Origin: Cyanosarcina radialis HA8281-LM2
Lineage (GTDB): Bacteria; Cyanobacteriota; Cyanobacteriia; Cyanobacteriales; CCAP-1448
Reading direction: 5' to 3'
DNA: 64,000 bases
NCBI GenBank assembly: GCA_019359615.1
Contig: JAHHHA010000032.1
Coordinates: 1-64,000 of the forward strand
The position numbers and the translations under genes were made by a program. Within the stretch, counting starts at the first letter, position 1. Each line of letters begins with the position of its first letter. Positions 33,260-42,229 of the stretch are shown here, piece after piece. The notes beneath the pieces were generated by a model. That model had not been told where the DNA came from. It searched no databases and saw only the letters and a program-made list of their open reading frames with translations.

Positions 33260-35686
33260 TTATTCAACTAACTGAAAGCGAACGCGTCCGAACGGTTGGC
33301 TCTGCAATTGTTGTTCCTCGATCGCGACTGGTTGTTCGTCTATCCAAACTCGATCGATTGCCATTCCGTGCAGGTGCAGTTGGACATTTCGATAAGGAAA
33401 AACGTATTCTCCCTGTTGTTCCCAAGTTAGTTCCAAACCTGTTTCGTTTCGCACCATCTTAAAGCGATCGAGCCGCGATTCTCCATATCCGTCTCCAGCG
33501 TCGCTGTATAGGTAGCCTTCGCTTGTGCCTTGTTGGAAAGGGTAAAGGTGCAAAATCAGTTGTCCGTTTTCTGCCATCGGTAAAATGCTGCCCGCTTTTA
33601 CTAGTAAGGGAATCTGCTCTAGCGGTGCTGCCAACTCAACTTCTCGACCGCCCTCAAACAGGGCATCGTTCCAAAAGTTATACCACTGTCCTGGGGGTAG
33701 GATAACCCGACGCGATCGATCTCCATCGCGAACTATGGGACAAACTAACAGCGCATCGCCAAGACAGAACGCATCTTCCACGCCCCAAAGCGAGCTTTCT
33801 TGCCAGTTTGCCCAAAACACCGGGCGCACGGGAGGATAGCCTTTTTGAGTTGCTTCCCAGGCCAAGGTGTAAAAGTACGGCAACAGGCGGTAACGCAACT
33901 GGAGAAATTGCCGCATGATGCTCAGATAAGGTTCGCCATACGTCCAGGGGGCGCGAGGTTCGACGTTGTTGGAAACGTGGGTGCGGTAGAAGGTGAGAAA
34001 AGTCGCCATTTGGAACCAGCGCAAGTAGAGTTCCGCACCGGGATTGCCTTGAAATCCACCAATATCGGGGCCACTGTAGGGAATCCCCGATAGTCCTAGC
34101 CCTACTACCGTGGCGATAGTTTGACGCAATGCTTCCCAACTAGAGATAATATCGCCCGTCCACGTCCAGGCGTAGCGTTGCAGTCCCGCCCAACCGGAAC
34201 GCGAGACGATAAAAGGGCGCTGGTGAGGTCGGTATTCTCGCAAGCTTTGATAAGCAGCTTTAGCTTGCATCAAACCGTAGATATTGTGTGCCTCCCGATG
34301 ATCTCCGCCGCGACCTTCTAAGTAATGCCGGGCCACTTTCGGCAAAGATCGATCGCCCCAAGCAATAAACGCTGCTGGCTCGTTCATGTCGTGCCAAAAT
34401 CCAGCAACCCCGACATCTAAAAGGTAAGGATACTGCCGACTCCACCAGGCCCGCACCTTAGGATTGGTGAAATCGGGAAAGACACTTCGACCCGCCCATA
34501 CGGGAGCTACTACTAACTCGCCATTCGGGTAGGTGCAAAAGGCTTCTAATATTTGCCCTTCTAAAAACAAGTTACTCGATCGACTGTACTTGATTCCAGG
34601 GTTGATGATGGCGATGAATCGCACGTCCATTTCTGCCAGTTCTTTGGTAAAACTGGCAAGTTTGGGGAAGCGTTTCGGATCGATGCTGAAAGCCCGATGT
34701 CCTACTTGACAGTCGATATCTAAGTGGATGGCGCTCAGAGGCAGATTGTAAAGTTGAAAAGCTTTGGCTTCTTCGCGAACGGCAGCTTCAGTACGGTATC
34801 CCCAGCGGGATTGGTGATAGCCTAACGCCCAGCGAGGAGGTAGGGGCGAGCGACCTGTTAGTTCGGTGTAGCGGGTCAATAGTTGCGATGGTTCGCCCAC
34901 CGTGAAATAGTAGCGCAGGGCCCCGCTTTCAAAATCGGCAGTAGCGACTTCTGTAAAGGTAAACTCCGCAGGAAAGGTATTTTCATAGAAGATCAGGTAA
35001 CTCCCCAAGTCATGCAGCCCTAAGTACAGGGGAATGCAAATGTACATCGGGTCTGACCCCGGCCCGTACATCCCCGCTGCATCAAAATTCCACATCCGGT
35101 AGGTTTTAGGGCGCTGCTTTTCATCTTTGGCGGCTCGCAAGTTGAGCCTAGAAGCCCGTTCTCCTAAGCCGTAAATCTGCTCTTCCGATCGCAGATTAGC
35201 TCGATGCGCCCATCGTTCTCCTTGGCGTTGAGGCGGCAATTCTTCCCGCAATATTTGCCCGGATCGATCGCTAAAAGTCAGATTCCCCTTAATGCCGACC
35301 GTCACGGTTAAGGCATTACTAGATACCGTTCGAGTATCGTCTGCTTCTGCCAGCGTAGTTTCTACATCATCCCAATCCTGACGAGCGATCGCATAAGGTA
35401 CGGGGGCAATTCCTGGTAGCCAATGCACTCGCACTAGGTCGGGGGTTAAAAAGCAGATTTCCAGTTCGGCGTTTTCAAAGTAGAAACGAGCGCCTCGATC
35501 GATCGCTTCAGCTTGCAAGAGTTTTCCAGGTTCGAGCGGACTTACCGCAGCCAGAGGTGGGATGTATCGACGTTCGGAGCGATCGCGCTTGAGGCTGTAG
35601 AGATAGGCTTGGGGTGCGTACTTCATGTAAAAGAGCGACCCCCACACAAACTTGAATTTTAGCGATAGCTGTTTCCAAACTCCCAT
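33260..35686 (-). CDS. Glycoside hydrolase family 31 alpha-glucosidase
   Basis: The 808-residue enzyme has the GH31 layout. An N-terminal beta domain is followed by the (beta/alpha)8 barrel with nucleophile Asp in GFWHDMNEPAAF and acid/base Asp in YAWTWTGDIISSWEAL. Substrate motifs are GLGERASRLNLR and IHLDIDCQVGHRAFSID, and C-terminal beta domains follow. It should release glucose from alpha-glucans or alpha-glucosides. No signal peptide is evident, so it is probably cytoplasmic. It lies upstream of the IS-cut GNAT gene on the same strand, about 200 nt from it. Length is usual for bacterial GH31. Confidence 0.93.
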   Translation of the reverse strand: MGVWKQLSLKFKFVWGSLFYMKYAPQAYLYSLKRDRSERRYIPPLAAVSPLEPGKLLQAEAIDRGARFYFENAELEICFLTPDLVRVHWLPGIAPVPYAIARQDWDDVETTLAEADDTRTVSSNALTVTVGIKGNLTFSDRSGQILREELPPQRQGERWAHRANLRSEEQIYGLGERASRLNLRAAKDEKQRPKTYRMWNFDAAGMYGPGSDPMYICIPLYLGLHDLGSYLIFYENTFPAEFTFTEVATADFESGALRYYFTVGEPSQLLTRYTELTGRSPLPPRWALGYHQSRWGYRTEAAVREEAKAFQLYNLPLSAIHLDIDCQVGHRAFSIDPKRFPKLASFTKELAEMDVRFIAIINPGIKYSRSSNLFLEGQILEAFCTYPNGELVVAPVWAGRSVFPDFTNPKVRAWWSRQYPYLLDVGVAGFWHDMNEPAAFIAWGDRSLPKVARHYLEGRGGDHREAHNIYGLMQAKAAYQSLREYRPHQRPFIVSRSGWAGLQRYAWTWTGDIISSWEALRQTIATVVGLGLSGIPYSGPDIGGFQGNPGAELYLRWFQMATFLTFYRTHVSNNVEPRAPWTYGEPYLSIMRQFLQLRYRLLPYFYTLAWEATQKGYPPVRPVFWANWQESSLWGVEDAFCLGDALLVCPIVRDGDRSRRVILPPGQWYNFWNDALFEGGREVELAAPLEQIPLLVKAGSILPMAENGQLILHLYPFQQGTSEGYLYSDAGDGYGESRLDRFKMVRNETGLELTWEQQGEYVFPYRNVQLHLHGMAIDRVWIDEQPVAIEEQQLQSQPFGRVRFQLVE

Positions 35687-35797
35687 ACCACTTACCTAAA
35701 CCTGTTTCACACAAGTTAGCTGGCCTTCGCGAACTGCGCTTCTATCGATCGAGGGAAATTTAGCGATCGTATTAAAGGCAACCGCGTACACCGATCT

Positions 35798-35873
35798 GCC
35801 CTCACCCCCTCAATCCCCCTATCCCGACCTCACCCCCGACCCCTCTCCTGCAAGGAGAGGGGAGAAGAACTAA
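35798..35873. repeat. Degraded CCCTCACCCC/CTCTCC palindrome copy
   Basis: GCCCTCACCCCCTCAATCCC then CCCCTCTCCTGCAAGGAGAG form a hairpin of the same family as 406-449. It lies in the 538-nt gene-free stretch between the GH31 gene and the 417-residue membrane protein, which otherwise holds a higA remnant (35925-36110). Confidence 0.7.
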
Positions 35874-35924
35874 CGATCGCTTTTAACTCATAAATACAGA
35901 AATTGCCTGCGGCCAGCCCAGATA

Positions 35925-36110
35925 GAATCGCAGCTAAAACTGAAGAGTTATGAAAGCAAGTTAATCCGATCGAACGGATTAGAGCAGAGTTAGGGCGATC
36001 GTTTACAGTTTTGCGTGGAGAATGGAAAATAATTTTTAAATTTTCCCATACTGGAGAAATGAAATTATATAGTAGCGATGTTTGCCAATATGACTAGCAG
36101 AAATAATAGC
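35925..36110 (+). pseudogene. Decayed partial copy of the higA antitoxin gene
   Basis: Two blocks match higA. 35931-35995 (CTAAAACTGAAGAGTTATGA, AAGCAAGTTAATCCGATCGA) corresponds to 31068-31130. 36012-36085 (GTGGAGAATGGAAAATAATT, CCCATACTGGAGAAATGAAA, TAGTAGCGATG) corresponds to 31250-31315 and continues past the stop. The XRE helix-turn-helix between them is deleted and frames are broken. No toxin remnant is seen upstream. Confidence 0.8.
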
Positions 36111-36224
36111 GATCCCCATTTAGTAAATTAACGGCCGAACTTCCATTCGATCGCTTACTTCGCTCTTGGCAGAAAGTCAAGTCTAGGATATTGTATCCAG
36201 TTGGGAGGACACGACAATTTAGAT

Positions 36225-37478
36225 ATGCAAACCTATCCAAACCTGTCTCGAACCTATTCATTGCTAGCCTCTCCTAGAGCTAGACGGTTTTTGATACCCC
36301 CTTACGAGCGTTTCAAATTCATATTGTTATTTGCTTTATTGACAGCATTTGGCTGGTTATTAGCTGCGTATTTGGGTACAGAGGTTCGCAATCTGATTTT
36401 TACGCCTCAACTTCCATCGCCTTTAACCCCCTTCGACATAACTATTCCAGGAGGGGCACTGGGAGGGGCGTTTATTCAGTTTACTGTTTTCGGAACAGTT
36501 CTCGGTACAGCCCAGTGGTTAATCTTACGCCAATACGTACCGACATGGAAGTGGATTGGCGCTACGATCGTTAGTTGGATAGCGATCGGATTGGTAGGAG
36601 AAATATTGTTTCTTAGCTTCAAAGATACTTCTGCTATTGGTGCTATTAGTAATTTTTTATCTTACTTTCAACCGTGGTCGTTTATGTTATTGCAGGCAGT
36701 AGGTACTATTCCGCTAATTGCAGTAGGAGTCGCTCAATGGTTCGTGTTGCGCCAGTATGTCAGAGCGGCTAATTGGTGGATTTTGATTCCTCCAATTAGC
36801 GTCATCTTTTGGAGTTTTTATGCGTTTGCGATCGGGCAATTGCTTTCCTGGCTGGGGGCGATTTCAGGGCCTTCACCCTACAGTCATGACATCTTTCGAG
36901 GGGCGATTTTGGGTAGCGTGCAAGCGATCGCTTTATGTGCCTTTCGCCAGCAAAATAGCAATCCGAAGGCTAGTAACATTAATGAATTAGATTCACCTTT
37001 AAACTCAGCACCCGAAATTACCAACTGGCAGCAAGTTAGATTTTTATCTCGCAAGTTATACCAGCAAATCAATTCTGCTTGGAAAGGAGAGATAAAACCT
37101 GCTGACAACTTAGAGTTAAAAGCCACTCAAAACTTAATTTATTTAGTAGGAGTAGCTGAAAACGGTGCGATTTTAACCTATCAACCAGTTAACCAAGCGG
37201 CTAGCGATTACCAGCATCTAACCCCACTACCCGATTTAGTCTATCGTCCTAGAAGTCAGAGTGAAGAACCGATCGATCGAACTCCTCTGGCTCGGTTTCA
37301 GGTTATTATGACTCCCGCTGGCAGTTTGGAAATTCGCGATTGGGGCGGTAAACCGCTGCTAGCAGTTGCTCTAGGTGCAATAGCAATTGTCACTGTCGCA
37401 GGTGTAGCCATGACTTGTATAGAGTCGAACCTGCCTCAATCTTGGTTGTCAACTCAAAGCGATCGAAACCAGACTTAG
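36225..37478 (+). CDS. Polytopic membrane protein with internal duplication, unknown function
   Basis: From ATG 36225 the product has 417 residues with about eight membrane segments. Two similar units occur: GTAQWLILRQYVPTWKWIGA and GVAQWFVLRQYVRAANWWIL. A weaker third (LGSVQAIALCAFRQQN) follows. After a cytoplasmic domain of about 130 residues (residues ~255-375) there is a last helix (LLAVALGAIAIVTVAGVAMT). Such QW.LLRxx repeats occur in cyanobacterial membrane proteins of unknown function. GGGAGGA lies 15 nt upstream, so a TTG at 36201 is not excluded. Confidence 0.65.
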   Translation: MQTYPNLSRTYSLLASPRARRFLIPPYERFKFILLFALLTAFGWLLAAYLGTEVRNLIFTPQLPSPLTPFDITIPGGALGGAFIQFTVFGTVLGTAQWLILRQYVPTWKWIGATIVSWIAIGLVGEILFLSFKDTSAIGAISNFLSYFQPWSFMLLQAVGTIPLIAVGVAQWFVLRQYVRAANWWILIPPISVIFWSFYAFAIGQLLSWLGAISGPSPYSHDIFRGAILGSVQAIALCAFRQQNSNPKASNINELDSPLNSAPEITNWQQVRFLSRKLYQQINSAWKGEIKPADNLELKATQNLIYLVGVAENGAILTYQPVNQAASDYQHLTPLPDLVYRPRSQSEEPIDRTPLARFQVIMTPAGSLEIRDWGGKPLLAVALGAIAIVTVAGVAMTCIESNLPQSWLSTQSDRNQT

Positions 37479-37590
37479 CAAGTTACAGCCCAATTTCCTA
37501 AAACTATGATGTGCAGACTCGCTATAGTTTTTAAAGACATTAAAGTATAAAAGAAAAGAGTCTAACAATTCAATCCGTCAAAATAGCAAT

Positions 37591-39174
37591 ATGGTGATGC
37601 GCTCAGGTCAAACGAGACACCCGTGGCCTTTCTATTGGTCTATTCTGGGGGTGTTAGCAGTCACGCTCGCGCCAGCCGTTTTGCTGCTAGCTATCTCGTA
37701 CTTTCAAGCCATTCATCGCACCCAAGATTGGTTGAAAGATAACATCGATACGGCTGCTCTTAGAACCGATAGCCTGCTAGAGGCAGCCGAAAAGATCTTG
37801 ACTCGCATTGGAGAAGATACAGAAGGGCGCGTCAGTCCAGAAACGTTTAATCTCATTCGGCGCTACGTCTACAACGATCCTCGATTTCGCGAAGCTGGCA
37901 TTATCGACGACAAAGGGTTTTTAGTCCTCACCAGCCTCGGACCTGTAAATCCTCCAGTTTTGGTCTTGCCGGAGCACCGGATCGACCCCAAGCGCCAGTC
38001 AGTTCAAATTATCGGCCCGGTCAAAACGGCGGTGATGAAGGAGCGATCGATTATCCTGAGCCTGCCAATCCCCAAGCGAGGGGAGGCAAATTTGATGGTC
38101 GATCCTGTCGTGCTTACCTACTTTTTAGAAGATAGCGAACTCGGAGATAACGGTTTTATTGCCTTTGTCGGGCGCAAGGGTCAGGTGTTGACTGGAATGG
38201 GGGCATTACCAGGCGATCTCCAGCAACGGCTGACGAATGCCGATGGTTCCAGCATCCAGGTCGGGCGATCGACTAAAAATGGCGAAGTGACGGTTATCGG
38301 CTCGGTGCCGACCCGGTGGGCGTTGCGATATTGGATGCCGGACCTCTTAGCAGGTGGAGCGTTGGCACTTGTTGGCAGCGGGGTAGCGATTTTCCTCTTT
38401 CTCCGCTTTGCTCGACGGGCATACGGGATCGATCGCGACCTCCGCCTGGGACTGGAAAACCGCGAGTTTGAGGTTCACTATCAGCCGATCGTAGACCTAG
38501 AGACGGGGCAATGCGTGGGTTCGGAAGCGTTAGTCCGCTGGCAACATCCCGACTTAGGCCTCATCTCTCCTGGAGTGTTTATTCCCATTGCCGAAAAAAC
38601 CGGGCTGATTAAACCTTTGAGCGAATGGATTATCCGCCAAGTCATCCAGGAACAATCAGAATTGTTGGCCCAATTTCCCGATCTCTACGTCTCGATTAAC
38701 TTGCCCCCATCTTTATTGATGTCTGAAGAGTTTTTGGATGGTGTCGTCAAGCTCCTAACTGCATCCGGCTTTCCCACTCGACAAATGATGTTTGAAGTGA
38801 CGGAAAACGATTCGATCGATCGCCTCCATGCGACTAATATGGCTAAGCTGCGGAAATTGGGAGCCTGGTTTGCCCTAGATGATTTCGGCACGGGTTACTC
38901 AAATCTGAATTATTTGAACGAGTTTCAGTTCGAGTATTTAAAGATCGATCGCTGCTTTATTCAGCGGATTCAACCTGGTGAAACCCATAGTCCGATCTGC
39001 GATACTGTAATCGAATTAGGCCAAAAACTGGAATTGCAGATGGTGGCAGAAGGAGTAGAAACTCAAGAGCAGTGTCAATACTTGCGTCAAGCCGGAGTCA
39101 GGTACGTGCAAGGTTGGCTATTCGCCAAAGCCATGCCGTTTAATAAGTTTAAACAGTTCGTACAAAACAAGTAG
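37591..39174 (+). CDS. CSS-type sensor EAL phosphodiesterase (c-di-GMP hydrolase)
   Basis: The 527-residue protein has TM1 (~16-36), a ~200-residue periplasmic domain, TM2 (~250-270) and a C-terminal EAL domain (~283-520). Catalytic residues are all visible: SEALVRW, SINLPPS (Asn), FEVTEN (Glu), LDDFGTGYS (Asp-Asp), LKIDR (Lys), AEGVET (Glu). It should cleave c-di-GMP. The periplasmic part resembles the CSS-motif domain, but the Cys-Ser-Ser position reads LVLTSLG and the domain has no Cys at all, so the thiol-based control known for such enzymes is lost. A glutamate-receptor-like channel gene begins 15 nt downstream. Confidence 0.85.
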   Translation: MVMRSGQTRHPWPFYWSILGVLAVTLAPAVLLLAISYFQAIHRTQDWLKDNIDTAALRTDSLLEAAEKILTRIGEDTEGRVSPETFNLIRRYVYNDPRFREAGIIDDKGFLVLTSLGPVNPPVLVLPEHRIDPKRQSVQIIGPVKTAVMKERSIILSLPIPKRGEANLMVDPVVLTYFLEDSELGDNGFIAFVGRKGQVLTGMGALPGDLQQRLTNADGSSIQVGRSTKNGEVTVIGSVPTRWALRYWMPDLLAGGALALVGSGVAIFLFLRFARRAYGIDRDLRLGLENREFEVHYQPIVDLETGQCVGSEALVRWQHPDLGLISPGVFIPIAEKTGLIKPLSEWIIRQVIQEQSELLAQFPDLYVSINLPPSLLMSEEFLDGVVKLLTASGFPTRQMMFEVTENDSIDRLHATNMAKLRKLGAWFALDDFGTGYSNLNYLNEFQFEYLKIDRCFIQRIQPGETHSPICDTVIELGQKLELQMVAEGVETQEQCQYLRQAGVRYVQGWLFAKAMPFNKFKQFVQNK

Positions 39175-39188
39175 ATACAAAAGTCAGG

Positions 39189-40367
39189 ATGCTGGATCGA
39201 GATCGACAAGTTAGGCGTTTTCAATGGTGTTCGATCGGGGGACGGGCGCTCGCTGGTGGAGGGGCGATCGTACTATCGCTGTTAGCGACACCAACTTATT
39301 CTCAATCTCCCGCTGCTTCTCCCCCTCCTAAATCTGCTGTGCGCTCGACAGTACGCCCCGTACGTATTGCTACCAGACTTGCCCGGCCAGATGCTTTTGA
39401 AGAAAACGGGCAAATCGTCGGTTTTAGCATCGATCTGGGACGCAGCATCCTGAAAGAATTGCAGCGAGATTCAGAGTTCAAGATGTATGCCAGCGTCTCT
39501 GAGATTCTGCAAGCGATTCGTTCCGGGCAGGCAGATCTAGGATTTGCTGCGATCGCAATCACTCAGCAGCGAGAACGGGAGTTTGATTTTTCCCATCCCA
39601 TCCTAGTTGCCAGCTTACAAATCATGGTATTGCGTCCAGAAAAGCAAACCAGAACCGTCGAACAAGAGTTAGTCCGACGATTGCTCGATCCCCCTTTGCT
39701 GCGATTGATCGGTATTGTTGCCCTATTAATGCTGATTCCAGCCCATATCGTCTGGTATTTTGAGCGGGGAAACGAAAATGGGCTAATCCCCAGTAAATCT
39801 TATATACCCGGTATTTTTCAGTCTCTCTGGTGGACCATTTTAGCCCTGCTCGGACAGACAGATAAAATGCCCAATGGTTCGGTAGGCAAGATGGTGGCTC
39901 TGTTTTGGGTGCTAATCGGTATTGTGTTCGTCGCCTATTTTACGGCCACCATCACCGCTGAATTGACCGTTCAGGAAATTCGGGGCGACATTCAAGGTTT
40001 AAGCGATTTGCGCGATCGCCGAGTTGCCCTAGTCGCAGACGATGAAGCCCTTCAGTACCTAGAGGACAGGGACATTTACCAGGTGACGCAGTTCGATCGA
40101 CTCGAAGTTGCTTATGAGGCTTTACTATCCGATCGAGTTGATGCGATCGTCGCTTCCCGCCCCCTGTTGCTTTACCATGCTTCCCACGAAGGACAAGGTA
40201 AGGTGCAAGTGGTCGGCGTGCCATTCCGCGAACAGTTCTACGCGATCGTCATGCCAGAAAATAGCCCTTACCGGAAATCTCTCAATCAGGCGATCTTAAC
40301 TCTCAAGGAGAATGGCGCTTACCAGAAAATTTATCGGCAATGGGCAGGCATAGACCCCCAGGATTGA
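39189..40367 (+). CDS. Prokaryotic ionotropic-glutamate-receptor-like channel
   Basis: The 392-residue protein has a signal segment (~18-40), ligand-binding lobe S1 (~56-150, GFSIDLGRSILKEL, QADLGFAAIAITQQREREFD), TM1 (~171-190), a re-entrant pore loop (~206-230), TM2 (~235-261) and lobe S2 (~262-388). This order is that of Synechocystis GluR0. The pore loop, however, reads GIFQSLWWTILALLGQTDKM with no TVGYGD potassium filter. It aligns with the animal AMPA-receptor loop (GIFNSLWFSL..FMQQ), and TM2 ends YFTATITAELTV, like SYTANLAAFLTV. It is probably a ligand-gated cation channel of unknown selectivity. It probably forms an operon with the EAL gene. Confidence 0.85.
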   Translation: MLDRDRQVRRFQWCSIGGRALAGGGAIVLSLLATPTYSQSPAASPPPKSAVRSTVRPVRIATRLARPDAFEENGQIVGFSIDLGRSILKELQRDSEFKMYASVSEILQAIRSGQADLGFAAIAITQQREREFDFSHPILVASLQIMVLRPEKQTRTVEQELVRRLLDPPLLRLIGIVALLMLIPAHIVWYFERGNENGLIPSKSYIPGIFQSLWWTILALLGQTDKMPNGSVGKMVALFWVLIGIVFVAYFTATITAELTVQEIRGDIQGLSDLRDRRVALVADDEALQYLEDRDIYQVTQFDRLEVAYEALLSDRVDAIVASRPLLLYHASHEGQGKVQVVGVPFREQFYAIVMPENSPYRKSLNQAILTLKENGAYQKIYRQWAGIDPQD

Positions 40368-40437
40368 AAAGAGGGGGAAATTTCCGCTTTAACTTCCAAC
40401 AAATTGCTTTCTATGGCGAGCATTTCTTGACTCACCC

Positions 40438-41037
40438 TCAATTCGACGAGCTATGGTGTCGTCCGACCTGATAGAGCAGTAGTAATGCTACGATCGCTCC
40501 CACCAATCCAGCCGCGATCGCGTTGATAGTGGCTTGAATGGTAATCATATTCGAGGCCGTAATCAAGGCTCCAGGAGCGATCGTCGTCCCCACGGGAGCG
40601 GGAGTAACTACCGTTGCCCCTTGAGGCAGCCTCAACATTTTGAAGGTTAATTCCCCCACCCGCAACAGGGCGATTAATACTGAGATCCCGATCGTGCCCA
40701 GATTAGCAATCAGCCCCACTTTAAGATCTCTAATGACATTGGCCTTGGCGGGACGCAGATCTGGAGCTTTTAACTTATTCCCCACCCGCGTATAGCGATA
40801 ACACCAATAAATGCTGAAGCACAAAACCAGCAAACAAACGATCGCCAGGGACATCCCAAAAGACAATCCCAATTGCCCCTGGTTAGGGCTGAACAAAATC
40901 GTTGTCACCACCACCAAAATTGGAATAAAGCCCAGCAAAACTTGCAGCCAAAAGCCAAGCCAGCCCAGCCAACGGAAGGATTGAGCAATTTGTTGCGTGG
41001 TTGGGTTAGGTACTTTAAAACTTAAAAAATCAGACAT
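40438..41037 (-). CDS. DUF3611 (Tic21-like) membrane protein
   Basis: The 199-residue protein has four hydrophobic segments (WLGFWLQVLLGFIPILVVVTT, LSFGMSLAIVCLLVLCFSIYW, IANLGTIGISVLIALLRVG, ATINAIAAGLVGAIVALLLLY) and the conserved block YTRVGNKLKAPDLRPAKANV. This matches DUF3611, the cyanobacterial family related to chloroplast Tic21/PIC1, for which roles in protein import or iron transport have been argued. The ATG at 41037 is used; a TTG at 41046 is the alternative. It converges on the channel gene. Confidence 0.8.
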   Translation of the reverse strand: MSDFLSFKVPNPTTQQIAQSFRWLGWLGFWLQVLLGFIPILVVVTTILFSPNQGQLGLSFGMSLAIVCLLVLCFSIYWCYRYTRVGNKLKAPDLRPAKANVIRDLKVGLIANLGTIGISVLIALLRVGELTFKMLRLPQGATVVTPAPVGTTIAPGALITASNMITIQATINAIAAGLVGAIVALLLLYQVGRHHSSSN

Positions 41038-41044
41038 GGGATAC

Positions 41045-41085
41045 AATTGTTAATTTACAATTCGCAATTCGCAATTATTAATTTT
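41045..41085. repeat. AATTCGC heptamer tandem repeat (STRR-like)
   Basis: TTACAATTCGCAATTCGCAATTATTAATT contains the heptamer AATTCGC in tandem. Similar runs occur at 50155-50182 and 61331-61375. Heptameric short tandemly repeated sequences (STRR) are known from filamentous cyanobacteria. It lies between the YihY and DUF3611 genes. Confidence 0.7.
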
Positions 41086-41111
41086 AGTTTCAGGGCTACT
41101 CGTAAGAGCGA

Positions 41112-42047
41112 TTATTGCTGCACTCGATCGATCCCTCTATGCCGACGAGAGCCGAACATATGGGCATAAATGTAGGATAGAACGCAACCGAACAGGAAGA
41201 TTTGAAACGTCAGAAAAATCCACAGCATCAAAATCATGACGCTGCCGATAACCCCGTAGGAGAGGAAGTGACTGCCAAGGGCGATCGCACTATTGCTGGC
41301 TAATTGTTGCAACCCTACCACTAAAAAAGCTGTCAACAGGGCGCTCAACCAAATATCCTGCCAGCCTACGTAAACAGATGGCAAAATTTTAAACAAAATG
41401 CCAGCAGTCAGCGCCAGAATTAGCACGGAAGAACTGACTTGCAGCCCTCTGGTAAGTTGAAGTTCGTCAACTTCAATAAAAGAGAATGTGGATTGAAAAT
41501 TGGCAACCAGTTCCAGGATAATTTTAATCGCAATATTGGTAATCAGAGAGGTCAGAAGTAATAGGGCGCTGGCAAACACCAACAGAAAAGCCAGCAGTTT
41601 ATTAAAAATAAAGAACAGTATCATCTTCAAAACCGACCCAGCTTCAGAGACGCGGCTGGGCGATTGCCAAATCTTATTGATGGCAGCCCTCAGAACTCCG
41701 AACACCGCACTAGCGGTAAATAGGAGCAAGCAGAACCCAACGATTCCCGCCCCCACGCTATTCTCGTTGAGGGAAATTACGGTTCCTGCAATCAAATCGC
41801 GGACTTCTGGGGGCAAATATTTTTGGGCTGTTTCTTTGGCGGCTTGAAATCCCCCAGAGTTGGGTCCGAGAAACCAGCCAATAATGCTCAAAACCACTAA
41901 CAGCATCGGAAATAGTGAGAAGAGAGCATAGTATGATAGCGATGCTGCCATCCCAGGGCAGTTATCCCGATCCCACTTCAACCAGGTTTGAATTAAAAGT
42001 TGGGCTGGTTTAGAAGGCAGAATAGTCGAGCGAAAATACTCAAGCAT
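41112..42047 (-). CDS. YihY/BrkB-family inner-membrane protein
   Basis: The 311-residue protein has six membrane segments and the YihY signature near the N-terminus: CPGMAASLSYYALFSLFPML, followed by conserved VFGVLRAAINKIW, and RGLQVSSSVLILALTAGILF. The family was once mislabelled RNase BN; its true role (possibly a transporter) is unknown. It stands between the DUF3611 gene (same strand, 65 nt away) and a divergent transglutaminase gene. Confidence 0.9.
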   Translation of the reverse strand: MLEYFRSTILPSKPAQLLIQTWLKWDRDNCPGMAASLSYYALFSLFPMLLVVLSIIGWFLGPNSGGFQAAKETAQKYLPPEVRDLIAGTVISLNENSVGAGIVGFCLLLFTASAVFGVLRAAINKIWQSPSRVSEAGSVLKMILFFIFNKLLAFLLVFASALLLLTSLITNIAIKIILELVANFQSTFSFIEVDELQLTRGLQVSSSVLILALTAGILFKILPSVYVGWQDIWLSALLTAFLVVGLQQLASNSAIALGSHFLSYGVIGSVMILMLWIFLTFQIFLFGCVLSYIYAHMFGSRRHRGIDRVQQ

Positions 42048-42229
42048 AGGGCCGATTGTGGGTTTAATAAACCTGAAGTCATTATGTCACTCCGATCGTC
42101 TGTCGCGGCCGTGCGAGGATGGCGATCGCTCCGATACTTAATGCTTTCCTGACAGACTGCACTGGTTAACCAAAAGAATTCGGAATTAACTCCTTTCCTC
42201 CTTTCCTCCTTTCCTCCGAACTCGTTATC

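Noticed and set aside
33678-34139. 153-codon minus-strand frame inside the GH31 gene
   Set aside because: It overlaps the catalytic region of the GH31 gene in another frame of the same strand; shadow frame.
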